8,213 bases of DNA from Actinomycetes bacterium (GTDB lineage Bacteria > Actinomycetota > Acidimicrobiia > Acidimicrobiales > RAAP-2), in the NCBI GenBank assembly GCA_021791615.1, contig JAJYWG010000127.1:1-8213 (forward strand). The letters are read 5' to 3'. The notes below the pieces were generated by a model. That model was not told the DNA's origin, searched no databases, and was given only the letters and a program-made list of their open reading frames with translations. Numbering within the stretch: the stretch's first letter is position 1; each line of letters begins with the position of its first letter. Positions 1-5,696 of the stretch are shown here, piece after piece. Made by a program: the position numbers and the translations under genes.

Positions 1-83
1 CGAGAACCCGTCCGCCCAGCTCAGGCCGACTCCGGTACTCGTGGATGCTGACGCCTCCGCTATCGGGTCCGCGCCCGCTGGCG

Positions 84-99
84 CCACCGGTGGTACCAT
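84..99 (+). promoter_or_regulatory. vapBC promoter with operator-like palindrome
   Basis: CCACCGGTGG at 84-93 is a perfect 10-bp palindrome. It abuts TACCAT at 94-99, a -10-like hexamer (4 of 6 to TATAAT) that ends 6 nt before the antitoxin ATG, the distance expected for a leaderless transcript. RHH antitoxins of this class normally bind palindromes overlapping their own promoter, so this is the natural candidate for autorepression by VapB alone or with VapC. I see no convincing -35. The palindrome is directly visible; its role is inferred. Confidence 0.4.
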
Positions 100-105
100 A
101 CAACC

Positions 106-321
106 ATGGAGAAGACGACGCTGTACCTGCCGGAGGACCTGAAGTCGGCGGTCAAGCGGGCTGCTGCGGAGCGCGGGGTGTCGGAGGCCGAGATCATCCG
201 CGAGTCGATCCGCGTGTCGGTCGGCGGGATCCGGCCTCGTGTTCGAGGTGCTCTGTACTCGAGCGGGCGGCCGATCGCCCGCGACGCCGAGGAGATGCTT
301 GCAGGCTTCGGGGAACGCTGA
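106..321 (+). CDS. vapB: Ribbon-helix-helix antitoxin of a VapBC-type TA pair
   Basis: A 71-aa protein with the ribbon-helix-helix (CopG/Arc-like) layout: a beta strand near the start (KTTLYLPEDL, residues 3-12), a first helix rich in Lys/Ala/Glu (about 11-23), a turn and a second helix (SEAEIIRESI, about 26-35). The remaining half is basic and then acidic; in this family such a tail is flexible and wraps the PIN toxin. RHH antitoxins dimerise, bind DNA at their own promoter and neutralise the partner RNase. It is followed 4 nt after its stop by the PIN toxin start, a classic antitoxin-first operon. The ATG lies close to a -10-like hexamer with no Shine-Dalgarno sequence, suggesting a leaderless message. 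The VapB subfamily is inferred from the partner; RHH antitoxins pair with several toxin types. Confidence 0.88.
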   Translation: MEKTTLYLPEDLKSAVKRAAAERGVSEAEIIRESIRVSVGGIRPRVRGALYSSGRPIARDAEEMLAGFGER

Positions 322-325
322 CCGC

Positions 326-748
326 GTGCCTTCCGTCATCGTCGACACCAGCGCCCTACTGGCGTTCTTCGACGCCTCCGAACCCGACCATGAAGCCGTG
401 TCAGAGGTGCTTGGCGCAGCCGATGCGTTGGTCGTTTCTCCGTACGTGCTGGCTGAGTTGGACTACCTCGTCGCCACCCGGCACGGGGTGGAAAACGAAA
501 TCGCCGTGTTCGACGAGTTGACCGGTGGAGCGTGGGACTTGCCAGCTTTCGACCAAGAGGGGCTTCGTCGCTCCCGTGACGTCATCTCCACATACCGGCA
601 CCAGGAGATCGGCGTGGCGGACGCATCGATCGTGGTGCTAGCAGAGCGGTACCGGACGCGTACGATCGCCAGCCTGGACCACCGGCACTTCGACGTCCTC
701 CGCTCGCTTGATGGTGGCTACTTCGAAGTACTTCCGGGCATCCGTTGA
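326..748 (+). CDS. vapC: PIN-domain ribonuclease toxin (VapC family)
   Basis: A 140-aa PIN-domain protein, the usual VapC length. The acidic catalytic residues are all present: Asp7 in VDTSALLAFFD, Glu44 in VLAELD, Asp99 in GVADASIV and Asp118 in SLDHRHF. These coordinate Mg2+/Mn2+ for cleavage of RNA; known VapC toxins cut tRNAs or the rRNA sarcin-ricin loop, but the target cannot be read from this sequence. The GTG start at 326 is chosen because it directly precedes the first PIN strand (PSVIVDTSALL) and lies 4 nt after the antitoxin stop; an upstream in-frame ATG at 239 would place 29 extra residues inside the antitoxin gene. A GGGGAA about 11 nt upstream may serve as ribosome-binding site. 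The last 24 codons have a diverged copy at 3207-3278 in this window. The pair appears intact. Confidence 0.92.
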   Translation: MPSVIVDTSALLAFFDASEPDHEAVSEVLGAADALVVSPYVLAELDYLVATRHGVENEIAVFDELTGGAWDLPAFDQEGLRRSRDVISTYRHQEIGVADASIVVLAERYRTRTIASLDHRHFDVLRSLDGGYFEVLPGIR

Positions 749-960
749 CGGGGCTGCGGACACAGGTCGACTGAACGGAAGCACGATGATCTTCCTCGAC
801 CGCTTGATCGCCCGCAAGCTCCAGGCGCGCTGGGCAGGTCGGCATCCGAAGACGAGCCGGTCACCTCGGTTACACGGTCTGGCAGGTCGATCCAACACCG
901 CGTGAGATGGCGCGGTATGCCCTCTCCTGGGGCGTCTGTCCTGATTCCGGCGCCCTTGCA

Positions 961-966
961 TACAAT
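961..966 (+). promoter_or_regulatory. -10-like hexamer for the 976 gene
   Basis: TACAAT at 961-966 ends 9 nt before the ATG at 976, close enough that the transcript would be leaderless or nearly so. No Shine-Dalgarno sequence precedes this ATG, which agrees. No good -35 is visible at 16-18 nt spacing. It supports choosing ATG 976 over the in-frame ATG at 907. Confidence 0.4.
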
Positions 967-975
967 GGCGACACC

Positions 976-1437
976 ATGAGCTACGTGGTCGACTTTGTCG
1001 ACGTCTCCACCACCGGCCTGGAGTCATCCCCGGTGGCGCCTGCGCTGGCTGGCCTGCGGGCTAACGAGGCTCGCTACTTCAAGAACAAGTATGACTTCGT
1101 GTTCACCGTCGAACCGGCCGACGGCGCCAAAGAGATCGTCGACTGGGTGCATCGCATCCTGAAGGTGGAACGCGGCATCGTCATCGCCTCGCCTCCGCTG
1201 GAGGTAGCTAGCGTCGAGGTCGAGAACGTCCGGTGGCCGTACGTGTTCTACGAGAACGGGCTCTCGATAAACGTCATGTACGCGCGTGACGATCGGAAGA
1301 AGCGAGCGGTTGGGATCAAACTTTCCGAAGGCATGGAGGTCCCCGCCGAGCTCGGTGGGTTCAAGTTCGCGCGACAAAAGTCAAAGCTGGCCGGGACAAT
1401 CCGCGGCTCGTACTTCGTCATCAGGGGCGAATACTAA
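976..1437 (+). CDS. Uncharacterised 153-aa soluble protein
   Basis: I do not recognise this family. The product is 153 aa, begins MSYVVDFVDVS, is mixed alpha/beta in appearance, and has no signal peptide, membrane segment or Cys cluster. Visible features are a charged segment YFKNKYDFVF near residue 35, a WVHRILKVE helix near 58, a WPYVFYENG motif near 88, and a basic, Lys/Arg-rich C-terminal third ending in GSYFVIRGEY. Codon use is strongly GC3-biased and the reading frame is long and clean, so it is very likely coding. The ATG at 976 is preferred because of the -10-like hexamer just upstream; an in-frame ATG at 907 would add 23 residues of lower quality. It is 228 nt downstream of vapC with its own putative promoter, so it need not belong to the TA operon. 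Confidence 0.75.
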   Translation: MSYVVDFVDVSTTGLESSPVAPALAGLRANEARYFKNKYDFVFTVEPADGAKEIVDWVHRILKVERGIVIASPPLEVASVEVENVRWPYVFYENGLSINVMYARDDRKKRAVGIKLSEGMEVPAELGGFKFARQKSKLAGTIRGSYFVIRGEY

Positions 1438-1607
1438 CTGAGCTCATCGAGCATCGGCTCCGACCGCTCGGCCCATCGCCGCTGAACCCGGCGGCCCTTC
1501 GCAGGCACCATCCCAGCACTAAGAGGCTCAGCGATTGCTCTGCCACTGTCGCGCCGCCAGATGGCCCGCTGAGGGCGCAGTAGACGCTCGTACTCTACAG
1601 GTCGTCC

Positions 1608-1637
1608 TGGACGTCCGACGATGCCAGAAGGTACTAT
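1608..1637 (+). promoter_or_regulatory. Possible promoter of the PAS-GGDEF gene
   Basis: TGGACG (1608-1613) and TACTAT (1632-1637) are separated by 18 nt, each 4 of 6 to the sigma-70-type consensus. Transcription would begin near 1644, giving a leader of about 60 nt before the GTG at 1707, which has a strong Shine-Dalgarno sequence. The rest of the 1438-1706 interval holds nothing else I can support. Confidence 0.25.
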
Positions 1638-1706
1638 TGGCTGGACTCGTCTGGACCCTGCGAGCATGCGACGGCTTCGTCGCTGACTTGTCAGGAGGAG
1701 TTGCGA

Positions 1707-3200
1707 GTGACGGGACCGTCGTCAGATAAGGAATCGGGGATGACCGACCCTTCGACTGATGACGGGGTCTTGGTGGTCGCTTCCGGTGATGTCGCCACAC
1801 TGACCGGGCCAGACGGAGTCTTCTTGTCTGTCTCCCCCGCCTGTCGTCGGCTTTTCGGTTGGGAGCCGACCCAGCTCGAAGGCAAGGCCGAGGCCGATTT
1901 CGTGCACCCTGACGACCGGTCAGCTCTGCGCGTGGGCCGCTCCGCTCTCGTCGACGACGACGCGCAGACGACCACCTACCGGTTCTTGTGCTCCGACGGC
2001 TCGTACCGTTGGACCGAGACCGTGTCTCGCCGGGCCGGCAGCGACGGCTCGGGGCTGGTGGTCTCTGCCATCCGTGACATTTCCCGGCGCCGGGCGCACA
2101 CTGCCGACCTGGAGCGACTGGCCTTCACCGATCCCCTCACCGGCGTGGCCAACCGGCCGGTGTTGATGGACCGTTTGCATCAAGGGCTGCGCCGACTGCG
2201 CCGAAGCGGCGGCGTGCTGGCCGTGTTGTACCTGGACATGGACCGCTTCAAGGTGGTCAACGACTCGCTCGGACACTTGGTCGGCGATGCCGTGCTGGCC
2301 CAGATGGCCGAACGCCTCGCCCATCACTTGCGTCCGGTCGACACCCTGGCCCGCCTCGGAGGCGACGAGTTCGCGATTGTGGCCGAGGGACTCGCCGATG
2401 AGGTCGAAGCTATCGGGCTTGGTGAGCGTATTGCCGGGGCCGGCCGTCAGCCGTTCAGGATCGGCGCGGAGACGTTCGAATGCACCATCAGTGTCGGCAT
2501 CGCCTGCACTGCCGACTCCGAGCGCAGCGCCGATGACTTGCTCAGCGAGGCCGACCTGGCCCTCTACCGGGCCAAGGAACGGGGCCGTAACCGAGCCGAA
2601 GCCTTCGACGAACAGTTGCGGACAGCGGCAGTGGGAAGGCTCGTCACCGAGCGGATCCTGCGACGATCCCTCGACAACGCCGGGCTGGTCGTGGAGTACC
2701 AGCCGATCATCGACCTGCAAAGTGGACGTGCCGTCGGCGCTGAGGCGCTGGTACGGATCAGCGACCCCGAACGGGGCTTGCTGCTGCCAGAGTCGTTCCT
2801 GGATGTCGCCGCCGAGACCGGACTGCTGATCGGGATGGACATGCAGGTCATGACCGACGCGGTCGAGCAAGTTAGCCGCTGGAGATCCCGGCTCGCGGGC
2901 CGCAGCCCCGATCACGTCGCCATCAACATCACCGCCCGCCACCTCGCGGACAGCAGCTTCCCCCGGGTCGTCATCGACCAGCTCGACACCGTCGGAGTCC
3001 CCCACTCCGCCCTGCACATCGAGATTACCGAGCGCATACTCCTGGAGGCCTCGAACTCGGCGATTACTGGCTTACGAACCCTGCGCGACGCCGGCGTCCA
3101 GGTAGGCCTCGACGACTTCGGTACCGGCTACTCGTCGCTGGCATACCTGCGCCAGTTCCCACTCGACTTCGTCAAGATCGGACCGATGCAGGTGGCCTGA
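1707..3200 (+). pseudogene. PAS-GGDEF-EAL c-di-GMP protein with truncated EAL domain
   Basis: The GTG start at 1707 is chosen because AGGAGG at 1693-1698 lies 8 nt upstream; a TTG at 1701 is too close to it. The 497-aa product has a PAS sensor (about residues 22-128; FGWEPTQLEG, FVHPDD), a GGDEF domain (about 132-300) and a partial EAL domain (about 315-497). The cyclase part looks active: DPLTGVANR at 142-150, metal-binding DMDRFK at 177-182, GGDEF at 218-222, and RxxD (RPVD, 209-212) five residues upstream, the product-inhibition I-site. The EAL domain has its EAL signature (346-348), Asn407, Glu439/Glu442 and DDFGTGYSS (469-477), but breaks off after VKIG (489-492), where the family reads LKID. 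The last ~75 residues, with the later catalytic Glu and the C-terminal helices, are missing. Cyclase activity is plausible and phosphodiesterase activity unlikely. It is called a pseudogene for the lost 3' end, though the remaining protein may be made. Confidence 0.85.
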
Positions 3201-3278
3201 GTCGATTACCACCGGCACTTCGACGTCCTCCGCTCGCTCGACGGCGGTTACTTCGAGGTGCTCCCCCGAGTGGGTTGA
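3201..3278 (+). pseudogene. 3' remnant of a second vapC toxin gene
   Basis: The codons after the EAL stop, in the same frame, read VDYHRHFDVLRSLDGGYFE and end in TGA at 3276-3278. The last 24 codons align without gaps to vapC codons 118-141 (677-748): 58 of 72 bases and 19 of 23 residues match, including a 31-base identical run (678-708 versus 3208-3238). Eight of the 14 base differences are silent third-position changes, so this is the tail of a homologue that diverged under protein-level selection, not a fresh copy. Similarity continues about 14 bases past the stop (11 of 14). Asp118, the fourth PIN acidic residue, is Tyr here, right at the junction. No other part of the toxin or its antitoxin is present. 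Confidence 0.85.
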
Positions 3279-3538
3279 CGAGGCCGCGCACATTCGAGCT
3301 GCGGGCTCGCGGTCGGTCGGTTCACCGGGTCGCCGGCGCATCGGCGCGGTCTTGCCCGTCGGGACCTGCGGGTTGCCGTTGACAACACTGAGCGTCGGGT
3401 ACACCTAGGAGCAGTCGAGCTCGGAGGCGAACGTCGAGGCAGGCGTGCTCGCCGGCTGCTGGGCTGACCACGCTCATCGCAATCCTTTCGGGCCGGTGAT
3501 CGGTCCATGGCGAGGGTGGCCAAACTTCCCTAAGGCGC
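3279..3538. other. Convergent intergenic stretch, no gene recognised
   Basis: This 260-nt stretch lies between the vapC remnant (+) and the small membrane gene (-). Several overlapping open frames exist on the minus strand, but none has a convincing start, ribosome-binding site or recognisable motif. A small 5-bp hairpin CGCCG/CGGCG (3331-3335 with 3342-3346) is visible, too weak to call a terminator. TTGACA occurs at 3379-3384 but lacks a -10 at proper spacing. It may be residue of the same rearrangement that left the vapC tail. Confidence 0.4.
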
Positions 3539-3715
3539 CTACTTGCCGCCGAATGCGGCCTGAAACCGTAGATAGAAGGCAGCAAACACAAGCACAATTC
3601 CAACGTTTCCCAGCAGTCGTGCCCAGAAGTGCTGTCTGAAGAACAGAAGGTCGGTGCTGACCACGACGGCTACGAGCGCAACCACGTAAAGCACGACCGT
3701 CGCTCGTCCACTCAT
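3539..3715 (-). CDS. Small 58-aa two-helix membrane protein
   Basis: Reading 3715 to 3539 on the minus strand gives a clean 58-aa frame beginning MSGRATVVLYVVALVAVVV and ending FGGK. Two hydrophobic segments (about residues 6-24 and 36-49) are separated by a basic, aromatic loop (FFRQHFWARL, about 25-35), so a two-pass inner-membrane hairpin is expected. The loop with Arg/His/Trp and the LLGNVGIVLVFAAFYLRF second helix look like small uncharacterised membrane proteins common in actinobacteria; I recall this only as a type and cannot name a family. There is no Shine-Dalgarno sequence; the minus strand has TATAGC ending 9 nt before the ATG, consistent with a leaderless transcript. It is transcribed divergently from the lipoprotein gene. 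No function can be assigned. Confidence 0.72.
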   Translation of the reverse strand: MSGRATVVLYVVALVAVVVSTDLLFFRQHFWARLLGNVGIVLVFAAFYLRFQAAFGGK

Positions 3716-3724
3716 GGATCGAGG

Positions 3725-3752
3725 CTATACCCGTGACCTCGGCCTTGTCTGC
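3725..3752 (-). promoter_or_regulatory. Candidate promoter of the 58-aa membrane protein
   Basis: On the minus strand CAGACA (weak -35, 4 of 6) precedes TATAGC (-10, 4 of 6) with a 16-nt spacer. The -10 ends 9 nt before the ATG at 3715, so initiation would fall at or just upstream of the start codon. Assigned by pattern only. Confidence 0.3.
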
Positions 3753-3862
3753 AGGACGCGTCCCACTTGGCGATCGACTCGACGCGTCTCCTCCACTCTG
3801 ACGGTTCTGCGTGCCTTTCGCTCAACGGATCTCGGACAGGCCATAGAACCAGAAAGGTGAAC

Positions 3863-3893
3863 TTGTGCCTCGGTGAAGAGGGCCGGATATGAT
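3863..3893 (+). promoter_or_regulatory. Candidate promoter of the lipoprotein gene
   Basis: TATGAT at 3888-3893 matches the -10 consensus in 5 of 6 positions. The best -35 is TTGTGC at 3863-3868 with a long 19-nt spacer (3 of 6), so recognition may depend mostly on the -10 or on an activator. Start near 3900 would give a leader of about 60 nt containing the hairpin at 3902-3922. Confidence 0.4.
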
Positions 3894-3901
3894 GCGGGCT
3901 C

Positions 3902-3922
3902 CAGGCTCGAGCAGCGAGCCTG
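3902..3922 (+). repeat. Perfect 8-bp hairpin in the lipoprotein leader
   Basis: CAGGCTCG (3902-3909) and CGAGCCTG (3915-3922) are exact inverted repeats around a 5-nt loop AGCAG. The hairpin sits between the candidate -10 (TATGAT, 3888-3893) and the Shine-Dalgarno sequence (3945-3954). No T-run follows, so it is not a simple terminator. It could be a transcript-stabilising stem or, as DNA, a regulator site. Confidence 0.5.
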
Positions 3923-3962
3923 AGGACGCCAGGAACCCGAGGGCAGGAGGAGGGCCGGCAAC

Positions 3963-4523
3963 ATGCTGGAAGTGGTGGGTAGGAACACGGGAATTCATGC
4001 TCGAGCCCGCGATGCGTTCCTTTACGGTGCGCTCTTGGCTGGGGCCGCTGGCGGGCTCGCAGCCTGCAGCAGCGGGACCACGTTGGCGACGCCGGACGGT
4101 ACGGTCCACATCAGCCAGAGCGGATCCGGCAAGGGCGGCTCGGTGCAAGTGAAAACGCCCAACGGCTCGGTACAGACGAACATCAGCGCCAGCATTCCCT
4201 CCGGATTTCCTTCGAGCGTGCCCTTGCCTTCCGGAGCAACGCTCGTCGTGTCGTCTGCCACCCACGGAAATGGGCAGATCCTCTATGAGCTCGGCTACCA
4301 CGTGAACGGCAGCCTCTCGACCCTGCTCGATCGCTACGACCAGATGCTCTCGGGAGCCGGGTTCGCCTCCCAAACCTCCTCCTCGACTGGTGGGAGCACA
4401 ATGCAGGCCTGGAAAGGCTCTTCTTTCGATGTCCAGGTCATGACTTCCTCCTCGGGGAGATCCATAGCTGACCAGGCCCAGCTCACTATTTACGTGAGTC
4501 CAGTGAGCACACAGGGGGGCTGA
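3963..4523 (+). CDS. Ser/Gly/Thr-rich secreted lipoprotein
   Basis: A 186-aa protein with a lipoprotein signal peptide: a basic n-region (Arg7, His12, Arg14, Arg16), a hydrophobic stretch about 18-34 (FLYGALLAGAAGGLAA) and the lipobox LAAC with lipidation Cys35, followed by SSGTT. The mature ~152 residues begin with a low-complexity Ser/Gly/Thr segment containing short beta-like repeats (GTVHISQSG, GSVQVKTPNGSV), then a folded-looking part (ILYELGYHVNGSLSTLLDRYDQML, about 108-131) and a final strand QLTIYVSP. It should be anchored on the outer face of the cytoplasmic membrane. The start is supported by GGAGGG at 3949-3954, 8 nt upstream of the ATG. I do not recognise a functional family; GYHVNGSLSTLLDRYDQML followed by GAGFASQ recalls small extracytoplasmic ligand- or surface-associated domains, but this is impression only. 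Confidence 0.85.
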   Translation: MLEVVGRNTGIHARARDAFLYGALLAGAAGGLAACSSGTTLATPDGTVHISQSGSGKGGSVQVKTPNGSVQTNISASIPSGFPSSVPLPSGATLVVSSATHGNGQILYELGYHVNGSLSTLLDRYDQMLSGAGFASQTSSSTGGSTMQAWKGSSFDVQVMTSSSGRSIADQAQLTIYVSPVSTQGG

Positions 4524-4539
4524 AGCCCTCACCGCTTTT
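4515..4539 (+). terminator. Weak hairpin terminator at the lipoprotein stop
   Basis: GGGGGC (4515-4520) can pair with GCCCTC (4525-4530; five Watson-Crick pairs and one G-T) around the tetraloop TGAA, which contains the stop codon. TTTT follows at 4536-4539 after a 5-nt gap. The stem is short and the T-run offset, so this is a tentative intrinsic terminator. Confidence 0.3.
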
Positions 4540-4737
4540 CTGGTTCCCCAACGCTCCCCCGACGGCAGCGAAGCGACTGTGTACACGCCGCCACCACCGC
4601 AACGGGCAAGCACCGGAGGTTGGCTCGAAGCACGGGCATTTCCTCGTAGCGTTCTTCATCAGGCCGCCGGTGCCCACGGAGACATGGCGATCTACACGCT
4701 GATCTCGCCGTGGCCGCGGTCGGCAGCCGTGGTCACC

Positions 4738-4777
4738 GGGCGGGTCGTCCCTGCCGGCTGTGTTGCCGGACCCGCCC
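4738..4777. terminator. 9-bp inverted repeat between convergent genes
   Basis: GGGCGGGTC (4738-4746) and GACCCGCCC (4769-4777) are exact inverted repeats with a 22-nt loop, inside which CGGC (4755-4758) and GCCG (4765-4768) can form a second stem. It lies in the 298-nt interval between the ends of the lipoprotein gene (+) and the hicB-like gene (-), where a bidirectional terminator is expected. There is no T-run, but GC-rich stems without U-tracts are often proposed as terminators in high-GC actinobacteria. I see no gene elsewhere in 4524-4821. Confidence 0.4.
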
Positions 4778-4821
4778 AGCCCGCAAGGTCCGCCGGGAGG
4801 GCGACGCCAGGTGAGAGGACA

Positions 4822-5040
4822 CTACGGACCACTAGCACGATCGCAGTCGCCCATCGCCGTCGGAGGGGGAACCGGCTCACCATGCTCGCGCAACGACTGG
4901 ATGTGCAGAGGGATCGCTTCGGCGATGAGCTGCTCCACTTCGTCGCGGGAATGGCCAGCCGCCACGCAGCCAGGGAGGCCGGGCACATACGCGCCCCAGG
5001 CGTCGCCTTCCTGCTCGATCACAACGACGTACTCAGTCAC
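4822..5040 (-). CDS. hicB: HicB-like antitoxin, short form
   Basis: The product is about 72 aa, with the HicB partial RNase-H-like fold: an initial strand TEYVVVIEQEGDAWGAYVP, the family signature YVPGLPGC at residues 18-25, then a helix RDEVEQLIAEAIPLHIQSL and a Pro-rich tail. HicB antitoxins bind and inhibit the small dsRBD-like RNase HicA; this short form has no C-terminal DNA-binding domain. Two consecutive GTG codons (5043, 5040) could start it; GGAAGG lies 4 nt from the first and 7 nt from the second, so 5040 is preferred. No intact hicA is found on either side. Instead, a frame resembling the C-terminus of HicA overlaps the start (5033-5125), the usual hicA-hicB order. The antitoxin is intact in sequence but apparently orphaned. 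Confidence 0.85.
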   Translation of the reverse strand: MTEYVVVIEQEGDAWGAYVPGLPGCVAAGHSRDEVEQLIAEAIPLHIQSLREHGEPVPPPTAMGDCDRASGP

Positions 5041-5125
5041 CACTCTGCCTTCCCGACCTGCCTACCCACCGCCAGATCGATCCCAGCGTACCCTTCGGTA
5101 CCTCGTCCAACGGGTAGTGCGTTCG
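5033..5125 (-). pseudogene. Probable 3' remnant of a hicA toxin gene
   Basis: The minus-strand frame ending in TGA at 5035-5033 reads THYPLDEVPKGTLGSIWRW then VGR and a short basic tail. The segment PKGTLGSIWRWVG resembles the conserved end of HicA toxins, where the family typically reads (P/K)GTL-x-SI-x-x-QAG after the last strand. It overlaps the start of the hicB-like gene by a few bases in a different frame, as is common for hicAB pairs. The N-terminal half of HicA, including the catalytic His and the GSH-type motif, is absent: upstream sequence belongs to the debranching-enzyme fragment, in the same frame and separated by TAG at 5158-5156. The match is short, so the identification is an inference supported by position. 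Confidence 0.5.
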
Positions 5126-5155
5126 ACGATCGAGCCTCGGGGACGCCGATCGTGG

Positions 5156-5443
5156 CTACCACGACTTCTTGAATGTGGTGTCGTTGCCGTTGGACCCGAC
5201 GACCGTCGGATTGGTGAGCTCGAAACGCGCCGAATGAGGACGGGCAGCCGCGCCGTTGAGCAGGATCGGTCGGTCACCACAGAGCTCGAGCCGGTAGCCC
5301 GAGACGAGCCGGGTGTCGGCGACGAAGTAGCCCTGCTCCTTCGTGCTCGAGATCTCAGCCGACAGCTCGCTGACGACGACCTCGTCGTCGAAGTGCGTGG
5401 ACACCACCGGGAGACCAACCGATACCTCCATCTGGTCAGTCAT
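5156..5443 (-). pseudogene. N-terminal fragment of a glycogen-debranching-type protein
   Basis: From the ATG at 5443 the frame gives 95 aa beginning MTDQMEVSVGLPVVS. Residues about 30-65 (STKEQGYFVADTRLVSGYRL, then LCGDRPILLNGAA) match the GDE_N_bis type of N-terminal domain, where families read a GxFxxDTRxLSxxxLxLxGxxPxLL pattern. Full members have about 600-750 residues, with an (alpha/alpha)6-barrel glucosidase-like domain after this part; here the frame stops at TAG (5158-5156) after FKKSW, so only the first seventh remains. GGGAGGA directly abuts the ATG, so the true start may be ATG 5431 or another near it. It lies 253 nt downstream of the potassium transporter on the same strand. It is almost certainly non-functional as an enzyme. 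Confidence 0.7.
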
Positions 5444-5696
5444 TCCTCCCTTCATCGAGCGGAGTTGACCAGGAGAGCACCGCCGCCTCTCGGTTCGTGT
5501 CCGGATCACCTGCCTCGCCGGCGTTGCCGAGCTCTGACCGTGACCTGAGCGATGGCGGTGAACAGCGTCCGCGTGGGCGACCAGGAGGCACCCGCGAGGC
5601 TTGATGCCATCGAAGACTGGGTGGTCGATGCGGAGGATCCGGAGCCGGCACTCTCTGCGGCATCTATGACGGAACGTCCTGGAGGTCATCGTCCGA
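5444..5696. other. Intergenic stretch, no gene recognised
   Basis: This interval separates the potassium transporter stop from the debranching-enzyme fragment. Open frames exist in several registers on both strands, but none carries a recognisable motif or ribosome-binding site. No convincing terminator hairpin is seen after the transporter. Confidence 0.35.

Noticed and set aside
45..521. 158-aa plus-strand frame across the vapBC region
   Set aside because: It overlaps vapB and vapC in another register, is Pro/Arg/Cys-rich low-quality sequence, and the two overlapped genes have clear domains.
786..905. 39-aa frame MIFLDRLIARKLQARWAGRH downstream of vapC
   Set aside because: No ribosome-binding site, homologue or stable codon pattern that I can recognise; treated as noncoding.
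1434..1667. 77-aa minus-strand frame ending RRWAERSEPMLDELS
   Set aside because: It fills the gap before the PAS-GGDEF gene and its end looks somewhat protein-like, but no ribosome-binding site, family motif or reliable start supports it.
1920..3017. 365-aa minus-strand frame opposite the GGDEF-EAL gene
   Set aside because: A long antisense shadow of a high-GC coding region; its composition (Val/Asp/Gly/His) and lack of motifs are typical of such shadows.
4632..4660. tRNA T-arm-like TTCGAGCC on the minus strand
   Set aside because: No matching acceptor, D or anticodon arms around it.
4760..5548. 262-aa plus-strand frame opposite hicB and the debranching fragment
   Set aside because: Arg/Pro-rich antisense frame; the minus strand shows recognisable HicB and GDE_N_bis signatures instead.
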